Of a stretch of 64,000 nucleotides of DNA, positions 34,777-46,625 are shown piece by piece. Below the pieces are notes generated by a model. That model searched no databases and was not told where the DNA came from. It saw only the letters and a list, made by a program, of their open reading frames with translations. Origin of the DNA: Roseiarcus sp963805295 (GTDB taxonomy: Bacteria; Pseudomonadota; Alphaproteobacteria; Rhizobiales; Beijerinckiaceae). Made by a program: the position numbers and the translations under genes. The stretch spans positions 23,172-87,171 of the forward strand of contig CAWDTW010000104.1 of NCBI GenBank assembly GCA_963805295.1. The letters are read 5' to 3'. Each line of letters begins with the position of its first letter. The first letter of the stretch is position 1.

Positions 34777-37065
34777 ATGTCGTCGCTCTCCGCCGCCGTC
34801 GCGGCATCCGTTCACGGCGCCCAGGCAGAAACGCCGCGCGCGCCGCCGCGCGTGCTGATCGTCGACGACGTCGCGGACCATAGCGCGGCGCTTTCGAGCC
34901 GATTTGCGAAGCATGGATTCGAGATCGTCGAAGCCGATTGTGGCGCGGAGGCGCTGAGGCTCGTTCAGGAGCAGACATTCGACGTCGTGCTTCTCGACGT
35001 GATGATGCCGGACATGAATGGAACCGAGGTCTTGCGTCGGATTCGCGAGAAATTCTCGGCCTCCCTTCTGCCCATCATCATGCTGACCCCCGAGAACCAG
35101 GCGGAGGACGTCGTCGAAGCGATGAAAATCGGCGCGAACGACTACGTGACGAAGCCTGTCGATTTCTCGATCGCGCTGGCGCGGGTGAACAACCAGTTAG
35201 CGCGTCGTCGTGCGGAACTGGAGCTTCCCAACGTCAGCGGATCCCTTGCCTACCCAATGGCCAGACCGGACGAGCGCGAGCTTCCGCGCCAGGCTTCTGA
35301 TCATCGACGACATCGCGGACAATCGCGCGATGCTTTCGCGCCGATTTGTAAAGCGCGGATTCGAGATCGTCGAAGCCGATTGCGGCGCGCAGGCGCTGAG
35401 GCTCGTTCAGGAGCAGACATTCGACGTCGTGCTTCTCGACGTGATGATGCCGGACATGGACGGTATGGACGTTCTGCGCCGGCTTCGTGAAAAATTTTCG
35501 TCGTCGGTCTTGCCAGTCATCATGGTGACCGCCAAGACCCAGTCGGAGGACGTCGTCGAAGCGCTGAAAATCGGCGCGAACGACTACGTGACGAAGCCTG
35601 TCGACTTTCTCGATCGCACTGGCGCGGGTGAACAATCAAGTGGCGCGCCGTCGGGCCGAGGCTGCAATTCGCAGGGCCAACGAATCGCTCCTGAACGCGA
35701 TGACCCACCTCGAGCAACGGGTCGCGCTGGAAAAGAAGATCGCGCATCTAGCGCATCACGACATGCTGACGGGCCTGTCCAACCGATTCGCCTTTGATGA
35801 AAGGCTGAACGCAGCGCGGCAGTTGGCACGGGATTCGGGTTCGCAGCTCAGCCTTCTGTTCATCGATCTCGACGCCTTCAAGAACGTCAACGACGCCCTC
35901 GGACACGCGGTCGGCGACGAACTCCTCAAGGAAGTGGCGGCTCGGGTAACGAACGTCGTCGGGACAAGCGACTTTTGCTCGCGACTCGGGGGCGACGAGT
36001 TCGCGGTTGTTCACATTTCAAAGGATGTTCACACGACGGCCGTGTCGCTCGCGCAAGCAATCATCTCGGCCGTCGGCGCCTGCAACTCCGTTGGAGGTCA
36101 TCAGGTCTTCGTCGGCGCGAGCGTCGGCATCTCCGTGCTCGAGGACGGCGACAATGATTCGGCGTCCCTGTTGAAACGAGCCGATCTCGCGATGTACCGC
36201 GCGAAGGCCGACGGACGCGGGGTCTATCGGTTCTTTGAAGCGGAAATGGGCGATCAGGCGAAACTGCGTCGAAGCCTGGAGCTCGATTTGCGCCGGGCGG
36301 CCGAGAACGGCGACTTTCAGCTCTATTATCAGCCGATCGTCGCCATCAAGGAGCGCAAGGTCGCGGGCTTCGAAGCGCTGATGCGCTGGAACCATCCGAC
36401 GCGCGGCTTCGTGCCGCCGAGCGAATTCATCCCGCTGGCCGAAGAAACCGGCCTCATCGTCCCGATTGGCGAATGGGCGTTGCGCCAGGCCTGCGCGGAC
36501 GCCGCGCAATGGCCGAACAATTTGCGCGTCGCGATCAATCTGTCGCCGGTTCAGTTCCGCAGCACGGCCCTTATCTCTGTGGTCACCAGCGCGCTCAGCG
36601 CTTCCGGATTGCCGGCGGAACGGCTCGAACTCGAAATCACGGAAGGCGTCGTGTTGCGGAACAGCGCACAAAACATGTTTATTCTCGGTCGGCTGCGCGA
36701 GATCGGCGCGCGGATTGCGCTCGACGATTTCGGGACCGGGTATTCCGGCTTGGGCTACCTTCGCGCGTTCCAGTTCGACAAGGTGAAGATCGATCAGTCA
36801 TTCATTCGGGAAATGCTCAGGCAGCCCCGAAAGCTGCGCGATCGTGCGAGCCGCCATCGGCTTGGCAGGAAACCTCGGCCTTTGCACGACGGCCGAAGGC
36901 GTCGAAAGCCTCGATCAGTTCGAATACCTCGTCAGCCAGGGCTGCACCGAGGTGCAAGGCTTTCTGTTCGGCACGGCGCAACCTAACGTCAAAGTCGCCG
37001 GCATGGTCGAAGAGATCGAGCGCCGCATCGATACGAGAAAATCCGCCGCATCGACAAGCTGTTAG
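34777..37065 (+). pseudogene. REC-REC-GGDEF-EAL c-di-GMP regulator, three frameshifts as sequenced
   Basis: REC1 (VLIVDDVADHSAALSSRF, VVLLDVMMPDMNGTEVL) and REC2 (LLIIDDIADNRAMLSRRF, VVLLDVMMPDMDGMDVL) are nearly identical. The GGDEF domain has an intact RLGGDEFAV. The EAL domain has EALMRWNHP, LDDFGTGYSGLGYLR and TAEGVES. The frame steps +1 three times (near 35285, 35610 and 36830). The repaired protein is about 760 residues, able in principle to make and degrade c-di-GMP. If the first break is real, REC1 might be a separate response regulator. Confidence 0.75.
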
Positions 37066-37220
37066 CGATCGAGCGCGAATTCAATGTGTTGAGGGCGTAG
37101 GCGAGCTCGTCGAGCGGATCGATGCGGCCGGTCAGCGGCACGCGGACCGCGCTGGACATCCCGTGATTTCGGGCTACCTTTCCGCTTGCTCAGATTTGAG
37201 CCAACGATCGGGAGGAAAGC

Positions 37221-37799
37221 ATGGCTGTCGTCGCAGAGGTCATGGCCGCCAACGCAAGATACGTGGCGGGATTCGGGGACAAAGGGCGGCTCGCGCTGCC
37301 GCCGGCGCGGCGTTTCGCAATTCTCACCTGCATGGATGCGCGGCTCGATCCGGCCAAATATGCGGGCCTCGCCGAGGGCGACGCCCATGTCATCCGCAAC
37401 GCCGGCGGGAGGGCGACCGACGACGCGATCCGGTCGCTCGTCATCTCGCACAAGCTCTTGGGAACGGTGGAGTGGTTTGTCGTCCATCACACCGATTGCG
37501 GGATGGAGCTGTTCAGCGATGACGTGATGGCAAATCTGCTCGAGGACAACCTCGCCACGGCCTCGTTCGATGGCAAGGCCTGGTCGAATCCGCACCACGG
37601 CGGCGGGCACGCGGCGGGCCATTTCATCAAATGGCAGACGATCCGCTCTCAAGAGGAGAGCGTGATCCAGGACGTGCGACGCATCCGGGAGCATCCCCTC
37701 GTGCCGCGCGGCATCCCCATCTACGGCTATGTCTACGACGTGAAGACCGGCCGGCTCGACGAAGTGAAGCAGGCGACGGAAGCCGGGCGAGCGGCATGA
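37221..37799 (+). CDS. Beta-class carbonic anhydrase
   Basis: A zinc enzyme interconverting CO2 and bicarbonate. The 192-residue protein has the zinc Cys and catalytic pair in ILTCMDARLDPAKY, then VIRNAGGRATDDAIRSL and the second zinc site HHTDCGMELF. Loop and length fit the compact Rv1284-like beta-CA group. It is the first gene after the signalling cluster. The GGGAGGAAAGC purine stretch before the ATG is a good ribosome site. Confidence 0.9.
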   Translation: MAVVAEVMAANARYVAGFGDKGRLALPPARRFAILTCMDARLDPAKYAGLAEGDAHVIRNAGGRATDDAIRSLVISHKLLGTVEWFVVHHTDCGMELFSDDVMANLLEDNLATASFDGKAWSNPHHGGGHAAGHFIKWQTIRSQEESVIQDVRRIREHPLVPRGIPIYGYVYDVKTGRLDEVKQATEAGRAA

Positions 37800-37879
37800 T
37801 GCCGGCATAGGTCTCTGGCGTCGTCCCTTTTCGAAGCGTCAACGCGCGCATCGCCGCAAACTCGTGCAGCCCGTCGAGC

Positions 37880-37942
37880 GCTCACAAGCCCGAGGCGCAC
37901 GAAACGGCGATCTATGGTCTGAGCGGCGAGGCGGGGGACTGG
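37880..37942 (+). pseudogene. Cupin gene fragment
   Basis: Twenty-one codons read AHKPEAHETAIYGLSGEAGDW, matching residues of the cupin gene at 19447-19872 (AHKHASHETAIYVLSGEAGTW). Nothing else of the gene is present. The rest of 37800-38039 shows no gene. Confidence 0.55.
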
Positions 37943-38039
37943 CGACCCATAGCCGTCGGCCGCCGGAACTGCCCGGCGGCCGCACCGTCTTGAGACAATG
38001 CGCGCCGCCGCCTGCGAGCGCGACGGCCTCTCGGCTGCG

Positions 38040-38534
38040 CTACTGCGCGTTGACCTCAGTTACGAACGTCGCGGGTCCAGTGGCCTTTGACGTCCATGTG
38101 AAAGTCTTGCCGGCCAGCGATGCCGCACTGCCGGTCGCAATCGGCCAGCGGCCCTTTCCCGACCCTGCGCCGCCGGTGACTTTGCCGTCGGCCATCGTCA
38201 GCTCAAATTTGCCCTCCGTGAACTGAACCACCGCGGTGGCGCCAGGCTTGCGCGCGACGCCGCCGCCCGAAACCAAAACGCCGTTGGTCTTGTCCCATTC
38301 CCAAATAAGCGTGCCGGTAAAGACGCCGCCGGCAAATGGACCCGATTGAGCGAGACAAATATTCTCCGTGACCGAGATCGCGTGGCCGTCGCGATCTCCG
38401 AGCGGCTCGGGGGTGGCGTCGCCGGCAATCGAACAGTTGCTTTTGAAGGTGACCTCTTGCGCGACGGCGCCTGTCGCGAACGCGGCAAACGCGACGGCGG
38501 TCGCAAGTCCGGAGGCTTTCAGTAAGGAATGCAT
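38040..38534 (-). CDS. Secreted hypothetical protein
   Basis: A 164-residue protein from MHSLLKASGLATAVAF, with a cleavable signal ending GAVAQ. The mature chain is Gly/Thr-rich and beta-like (TFKSNCSIAGDATPEP, GGVFTGTLIWEWDKTNGVLV), with two Cys residues that could pair. The start follows GAGGAGTAGGAGC, a strong ribosome site; the longer frame opening at 38585 is rejected. Unknown family. The gap 38586-38908 shows no gene. Confidence 0.6.
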   Translation of the reverse strand: MHSLLKASGLATAVAFAAFATGAVAQEVTFKSNCSIAGDATPEPLGDRDGHAISVTENICLAQSGPFAGGVFTGTLIWEWDKTNGVLVSGGGVARKPGATAVVQFTEGKFELTMADGKVTGGAGSGKGRWPIATGSAASLAGKTFTWTSKATGPATFVTEVNAQ

Positions 38535-38908
38535 GCTCCTACTCCTCAAAGGGCAAACGTGGAGGCATTGCTGGCAATTCGACAAATTGCGGGAACCTGC
38601 GCGCGGCGCACAAAAACCGAGACCCGTGTGCCGTCGGCGCTTCTATCCACTTTTAGGGCTTAGAAATTTCTCTCCCAGCGCCGTCGTGCCGCCACGGGCG
38701 CGGCGCTCACAATAAATTGACCACTTTTATTTCGCGGCGTCAAGGTCAACGAGGTTTTGCGCGGCAGGGCAATGTCGGTTTTATTGCGCGCCCACAGTCG
38801 TCCCGCGCCGCGCTGATAATCGGCCGGGAAAAATCTTCGGCCGCGAACGTCGTTTGATCCCTCAATACCGTCATTTGCCGCCGCGCGCCGGGCGTTCGAT
38901 ACTCTCCC

Positions 38909-41621
<2,713 letters not shown>

Positions 41622-41740
41622 GCGAGCGCTCCGAAAGGCGGGGAGGGAGGATCGGCGGCTTATAGATAAAATCCCTGAGGCAGGCTACAAAACTATCGTC
41701 TTAAACCGGGCCGCGCCGGCGCGTTTTCCAAGGGGTTGCA

Positions 41741-42364
41741 ATGCGCCTTCGCGCATGGGAGTTGGCGATCGAACGGGGCGGGCGACGCCTGTTCGCAGAA
41801 CTCTCGTTCGAGGCGGACGAGGGCTCGGCGCTGATCGTGACGGGGCCGAACGGGGCCGGCAAGTCGAGCCTTCTGCGCGCGCTCTGCGGCTTCCTTCCCG
41901 TCGAGGCCGGGGGCTTCGCGCTCGAGGGCGGCGACGCCGAGCGGACCGTCGGAGAGCAGGCCCATTATCTCGGCCACGCGGACGCGCTGAAGGGCGCGCT
42001 GACGGCGGGCGAGAACCTCGCCTTCTGGGCCGGCGCGCTCGGCGGCGATTGCTCGCGCGAGGCGGGCCGGTCCGCTCTCGCCCGAGTCGGCCTTGCGCAT
42101 GCGATCGACTTTCCCGTCCGCGCGCTCTCGGCCGGGCAGAAGCGCAGAGTGGCGCTCGCCCGGCTCCTCGTCGCCGATCGGCCGCTGTGGCTCCTCGACG
42201 AGCCGACGACCGCCCTCGACGCCGCGGCGCAGGCGGCATTCGCCGCGATCATGCGCTTCTATCTCGGCGAGGGCGGGATCATCGTGGCGGCGACCCATGC
42301 CCCGCTCGGGCTCAGCGAAGCGCGCGAGCTGCGGCTCGGGGCGGCCGAGGGGCTCGCGGCGTGA
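41741..42364 (+). CDS. ccmA: Haem exporter ATP-binding protein CcmA
   Basis: ATPase of the CcmABCD complex that delivers haem to the periplasm for cytochrome c maturation (system I). The 207-residue ABC domain has Walker A GPNGAGKSSLLRALCG, the signature LSAGQKRRVALARLLVADRP and Walker B LWLLDEPTTALD. Q-loop and H-loop (ATHAPL) are present. It is followed by ccmB after a palindromic repeat. Confidence 0.92.
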   Translation: MRLRAWELAIERGGRRLFAELSFEADEGSALIVTGPNGAGKSSLLRALCGFLPVEAGGFALEGGDAERTVGEQAHYLGHADALKGALTAGENLAFWAGALGGDCSREAGRSALARVGLAHAIDFPVRALSAGQKRRVALARLLVADRPLWLLDEPTTALDAAAQAAFAAIMRFYLGEGGIIVAATHAPLGLSEARELRLGAAEGLAA

Positions 42365-42389
42365 CGGCGGCGCTTGCCCTCACCCCCGA

Positions 42390-42470
42390 CCCCTCTCCCA
42401 GAGGGAGAGGGGAGCGCGCCCCCTTCTCCCTCGGGGAGAAGGTGGCCCGAAGGGCCGGATGAGGGGCCGC
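42390..42470. repeat. REP-like double hairpin between ccmA and ccmB
   Basis: Two adjacent hairpins (CCCCTCTCCC/GGGAGAGGGG and CCTTCTCC/GGAGAAGG) are followed by GGCCCGAAGGGCCGGATGAGGGG. This is the widespread intergenic palindrome type of alphaproteobacteria. Its place inside an operon could trim or stabilise the transcript. Confidence 0.6.
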
Positions 42471-42473
42471 CCC

Positions 42474-43142
42474 ATGACCCCTGCCCTCGCCCTCTTCGTG
42501 CGCGAATGGCGCATCGCCCGGCGGATCGGCGGCGGGGCGTCGGTCGGCGCGGTGTTCTTCCTCATCCTGGTCGCGATCATGCCCTTCGCGCTGGGGCCCG
42601 ACCTCGATCTGCTCGCCCGCCTCGGGCCGGCGATCCTCTGGATCGCCGCGCTGCTCGCCACCCTGCTCGGCCTCGACCGCCTGTTTCAGGCCGACCACGA
42701 CGACGGCTCGCTCGACGTGATGACGATCGGTTCGCTGCCGCTCGAACTCGTCGTCCTCGTCAAATGCGCCGCCCACTGGACGACGAGCGCGCTGCCCCTC
42801 ATCGTCGTCTCGCCGCTCTTCGGCCTGATGCTGGCGATGGCGCCGAAGCCGCTGGCGCTGGTCGCGGCGACCCTCGCGGCCGGCACGCCGGCGCTCACCA
42901 TGATCGGGGCGATCGGCGCGGCGCTGACCGTGTCCTTGAGGCGCGGCGGCCTTTTGATGGCGGTCTTGGTGCTGCCCCTCACCATCCCGGTGCTGATCTT
43001 CGGCGTCTCGGCCGCCTCCGCCGCGAGCGGCGGCGCGGCGCCCTTCCTGACGCCGTTCCTCATGCTCTGCGCGATGTCGCTCTTTGCGATAGCCGCCGCG
43101 CCCTTCGCCGCCGCTGCGGCGTTGCGGCATGTGCGGGAGTAA
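42474..43142 (+). CDS. ccmB: Haem exporter permease CcmB
   Basis: A 222-residue inner-membrane permease with about six hydrophobic segments. The opening ALALFVREWRIARRIGGGAS and FQADHDDGSLDVMTIGSLPL are CcmB hallmarks. The ATG at 42474 follows the REP-like repeat. It forms the membrane partner of CcmA. The rest of the ccm cluster resumes only at 46872 because other DNA intervenes. Confidence 0.92.
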   Translation: MTPALALFVREWRIARRIGGGASVGAVFFLILVAIMPFALGPDLDLLARLGPAILWIAALLATLLGLDRLFQADHDDGSLDVMTIGSLPLELVVLVKCAAHWTTSALPLIVVSPLFGLMLAMAPKPLALVAATLAAGTPALTMIGAIGAALTVSLRRGGLLMAVLVLPLTIPVLIFGVSAASAASGGAAPFLTPFLMLCAMSLFAIAAAPFAAAAALRHVRE

Positions 43143-43177
43143 GAGACTTCCGGGCCCCCTGTAGTACTCTTGGGATT

Positions 43178-43525
43178 ATGGACCTGCTCGCTGATCCCAT
43201 CCTCAGGCGCCTGCGAGCCTCGCTCGACAAGGCCTATGGCGCGCGGATCGAACGCGTCGTGCTCTTCGGTTCGCGGGCGCGAGGCGACGCGCGGCCCGAC
43301 TCCGACTATGACGTCGCCGTGTTCCTGAAGGAGCCGAAGAGCTTCTGGAAAGAGAGCGGGCGCCTGGCCGACATCGGCACGGACATTCTGTACGACACCG
43401 GCGCCGTCATCAATGCGCTGCCTTTCAAAGCCGGGCTTGACCGCGAAGACGGCGCGCTGATGCGAGAGCTGGCGCGCGACGGACGCGAGCTGCGAGCAAG
43501 CTGGGCGCTATCGGAGACGCGGTAA
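43178..43525 (+). CDS. MNT-type nucleotidyltransferase-domain protein
   Basis: A 115-residue minimal nucleotidyltransferase with the signature VVLFGSRARGDARPDSDYDV (GS-x-DxD). Proteins of this type usually pair with an adjacent HEPN toxin (MntA/HepT) and AMPylate it. No HEPN gene is visible on either side, so this looks like a solitary antitoxin or a housekeeping paralogue. It lies just after ccmB. Confidence 0.8.
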   Translation: MDLLADPILRRLRASLDKAYGARIERVVLFGSRARGDARPDSDYDVAVFLKEPKSFWKESGRLADIGTDILYDTGAVINALPFKAGLDREDGALMRELARDGRELRASWALSETR

Positions 43526-43546
43526 TCCGATTTCCCCGCAGGCGCC

Positions 43547-44671
43547 CTACCGCCCGAAATAGCTCTCCTCGATCCTGCGCCACTCTTGGCTTCCGGTGAT
43601 CTCGATCAGCGCGCGGTCGAGCGGTTTTTTGAGCGCGCTGCCGGGCGGCAGGGCGATGGCCATGTAAGCCGGCTCCAGCACGCCTTGCGGCGCCTCGATC
43701 GTGACCTTGAACCGCGCCGCGATGAGGTACTGGAGCGCGCCGATGCTGTTGACGACGGCGTCCGCCTGCCCACGCTCGAGCGCGGTCAGCGCAGCGGGAA
43801 GGTCGTCAAACGGCGCGTAGCGAAGGTGCCGCTCGTCAAGATATTCGGCTCCGGACGAATGGGCGACGGCGCCGAGCCGCTTGCCGGCGAGGTCCGCCTC
43901 TGTGAGACGAAGACCAGACGCGACGCGCTCGGCGGTCATCTTCGAGATGATGGAGGTCGAGAGAATCGACACAAGCGCGAGGCTGACGAGCATCCAGAGA
44001 ATGGCGATCATGCGCCCGCCCGCGGTTTTCGGCGTCTTATCGCCATAGCCGACCGTCGTCATGGTGACGACCGCCCAATAGACGCCGTCGCGCAGCGAGG
44101 CGACGGCCGAGTCGTGGTTCAGGGAACGCATTGGCCGCTCGACGATCCACATCGCGACCCCCATCGCGAGAAGAAGAACGAGCGTCAGCGCGATGAGGGG
44201 GCTTAGCTCGCCGACGACCGCGCCGTAGTTGAGGAAGGCCGCAAGCGGCCCACTGTCCTTCCGGACCGCCACTGCAACGCCCGAACGATGCGCCGGATAA
44301 CTGAAGTCCACCCGCGCGAGCCGCCCGGGCGTGATAGTAATGGCGCCGATCGCAGCGTCGTAGTCCTTACGCTCGAGGCCCTCGAGGATCGCTTCCATTT
44401 GCCCAACCGGAACGAGGCGATAGTCGCGCCCGAGAATCTCCGCCGCCCGCCGCCAGAGATCGACGCTGACGCCGTCGATCGATCCGTCCGGCTCGGCCGA
44501 TCCATAGGGCGGAACGTCGTAGACGGCCACTCGGAGCGGCGCGCTCGCCGGCGATTCGCCCGCCTCCGCTCCCGCCGCGGAGAGCAGAAGAACGAGCGCC
44601 GCGACGAGCCGCCGGCCGATGACCGAAGGCGAGGGGCGGGTCGCGAGGGGCGGAGAAGGCGTTGTCGTCAT
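43547..44671 (-). CDS. GluR0-like ligand-gated potassium channel
   Basis: A 374-residue protein with a signal peptide. The solute-binding lobes are split: lobe 1 (LRVAVYDVPPYGSAEPDGSI, AIGAITITPGRLARVDFSYP) and lobe 2 (GKRLGAVAHSSGAEYLDERH, VVNSIGALQYLI) flank a pore region. The pore holds one transmembrane helix, then VTMTTVGYGDKTP (the TVGYGD K+ selectivity filter) and a second helix. This architecture is that of prokaryotic ionotropic glutamate receptors (GluR0). The ligand is unknown. It faces the opposite way between ccmB and the IS1634-type element. Confidence 0.85.
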   Translation of the reverse strand: MTTTPSPPLATRPSPSVIGRRLVAALVLLLSAAGAEAGESPASAPLRVAVYDVPPYGSAEPDGSIDGVSVDLWRRAAEILGRDYRLVPVGQMEAILEGLERKDYDAAIGAITITPGRLARVDFSYPAHRSGVAVAVRKDSGPLAAFLNYGAVVGELSPLIALTLVLLLAMGVAMWIVERPMRSLNHDSAVASLRDGVYWAVVTMTTVGYGDKTPKTAGGRMIAILWMLVSLALVSILSTSIISKMTAERVASGLRLTEADLAGKRLGAVAHSSGAEYLDERHLRYAPFDDLPAALTALERGQADAVVNSIGALQYLIAARFKVTIEAPQGVLEPAYMAIALPPGSALKKPLDRALIEITGSQEWRRIEESYFGR

Positions 44672-44890
44672 GGGCGCTCGGGCGACGCGATCGACCCGAA
44701 GGCTAGCGCATGAAGGCGAACCTAAAGTGTCGGCGGTCGGCGCGGCGCCCCTTAGGCGGAGCTTCCCTCTTTCCGATTACGTAGGCGATTGATTTTTCGG
44801 CGAGATTTCGAGATATTGGTCTTGATGTGTACCCATGTAATTGGCTGATTTTATGTTGTGTTGTGGTGCGGTCAGGCTTATTGTTGCCCC

Positions 44891-46621
44891 ATGTACATCG
44901 AATCGGTCCCCAACCGCGATTCACCCCCCGCCATCCTCCTGCGCGAGAGCTATCGCGAAGGCGGGAAGGTCAGGAAGCGCACGTTGCTCAACCTGTCGGA
45001 CTGGCCCAGCGAGCGGATCGCCGGCTTCAAGGCGCTGCTCAAGGGCGGCACGGTCATCCCGAGCGAGAAGGAGGCGATCAGCATCATTCGCTCCCTGCCG
45101 CACGGGCACGTGGCCGCGGCGCTGGGCACGGCGCGCAGGATCGGTCTCGACCGGCTGATCGGGCCGGACGGCAACCGCCGCCGCGACCTCGTCCTGGCGC
45201 TCGCCGTCAGCCGCATCCTCGATCCGTCCTCCAAGCTTGCCGCGGCCCGCGCGCTGTCGCCCGAAACCGCCGCCTCCAGCCTGGGGGACGAGCTCGGCCT
45301 CGGGATCGTCGACGAAGAGGAGCTCTACGCGGCGCTCGACTGGCTCGCGGTCCGCCAGCCGGCGATCGAGGCCATGCTCGCCAAGCGCCACCTCTCTGGC
45401 GGGACGCTGGTGCTCTACGACGTGACCTCGAGCTACATGGAGGGCCGCTGCTGCCCGCTCGCCCGGTTCGGCTACAACCGCGACGGCAAGAAGGGCAAGC
45501 TCCAGATCGTCTACGGCTTGCTCTGCGCCCCCGACGGCTGCCCCGTCGCCGTCGAGGTCTTCGAGGGCTCGACCGGCGACCCGGCGACGCTCGGCTCACA
45601 GGTCGCCAAGCTGAAGCAGCGCTTCGGCCTCGACCACGTGGTCCTGGTGGGTGACAGAGGCATGATCACCGACGCCCGGATCGCCGAGGACATCCAGCCG
45701 GCCGGGCTCGACTGGATCACCGCGCTCAGGGCGCCTGCGATCCGCGGGCTGCTCGACGGCGGCGCCTTCCAGATGTCGTTGTTCGATGACCGCGATATGG
45801 CGACCATCACCTCGCCCGACTTCCCGGGCGAGCGCCTCATCCTGTGCCGCAACGCCGCGCTCGCCGCCGAGCGCGCCCGCAAGCGCGAGGACCTGCTGCG
45901 CGCCACGGAACGCGATCTCGCCCCCATTGCCGCCGCGGTGCGGCGCAAGCGCGAGCCGCTCAGGGGAAAAGCCGACATCGGCCTCGCCGTCGGCGCCGTC
46001 ATCGGCAAGCATAAAATGGCCAAGCACTTCGCGCTCGATATCACCGACACGTCCTTCGCCTTCGCCCGCAAGACCGCCGCGATCGCTGAGGAGGCCGCCC
46101 TCGACGGCCTCTACGCCGTGCGCACCAGCCTGCCCGAAACCGCGCTCGACGACAGCAAAACCGTCAAAAGCTACAAATCCCTGAGCCTGGTCGAGCACGC
46201 CATCCGGTCGATCAAGACCGTCGACCTCCATGTCCGGCCGGTCTACCACTGGCTCGAAGACCGCGTGCGCGCCCACGTCTTCCTCTGCATGCTCGCCTAT
46301 TATCTCGAATGGCACATGCGCCAGCGCCTGGCCCCCATGCTCTACGACGACACCGACAAGGAGGCCGCCGAGGCGCTCCGCAAGAGCCCGGTCGCAAAGG
46401 CTGAGCGATCGCCCGCCGCCCTCGCCAAGCAGACCACAGGCCGAACCGACGATGGTCTCCCCGTCCACAGCTTCCACACCCTGCTTCACGACCTCGCCAC
46501 CATCACCAAAAACACCGTCGCGACCGCCCTCGCGCCCGACTTCCCCTTCACAATCACCACACGGCCGACACACATCCAGAAAAAAGCCTTCGACCTCCTG
46601 GGCATCACCTGTACCCAGTAA
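44891..46621 (+). CDS. IS1634-family transposase
   Basis: A complete ~576-residue DDE transposase starting MYIESVPNRDSPPAILLRES. It has VLYDVTSSYMEGRCCPLARF, FEGSTGDPATLGSQVAKLKQ, VGDRGMIT and the C-terminal LSLVEHAIRSIKTVDLHVRP-WLEDRVRAHVFLCMLAYYL, typical of the IS1634 group. The ends of the element could not be defined by eye; a 10-bp inverted repeat CCAGCTTGAT/ATCAAGCTGG at 46631-46653 lies beyond its stop. The element separates ccmAB from ccmCDG and probably cut the small gene at 46626. Confidence 0.88.
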   Translation: MYIESVPNRDSPPAILLRESYREGGKVRKRTLLNLSDWPSERIAGFKALLKGGTVIPSEKEAISIIRSLPHGHVAAALGTARRIGLDRLIGPDGNRRRDLVLALAVSRILDPSSKLAAARALSPETAASSLGDELGLGIVDEEELYAALDWLAVRQPAIEAMLAKRHLSGGTLVLYDVTSSYMEGRCCPLARFGYNRDGKKGKLQIVYGLLCAPDGCPVAVEVFEGSTGDPATLGSQVAKLKQRFGLDHVVLVGDRGMITDARIAEDIQPAGLDWITALRAPAIRGLLDGGAFQMSLFDDRDMATITSPDFPGERLILCRNAALAAERARKREDLLRATERDLAPIAAAVRRKREPLRGKADIGLAVGAVIGKHKMAKHFALDITDTSFAFARKTAAIAEEAALDGLYAVRTSLPETALDDSKTVKSYKSLSLVEHAIRSIKTVDLHVRPVYHWLEDRVRAHVFLCMLAYYLEWHMRQRLAPMLYDDTDKEAAEALRKSPVAKAERSPAALAKQTTGRTDDGLPVHSFHTLLHDLATITKNTVATALAPDFPFTITTRPTHIQKKAFDLLGITCTQ

Positions 46622-46625
46622 CACA

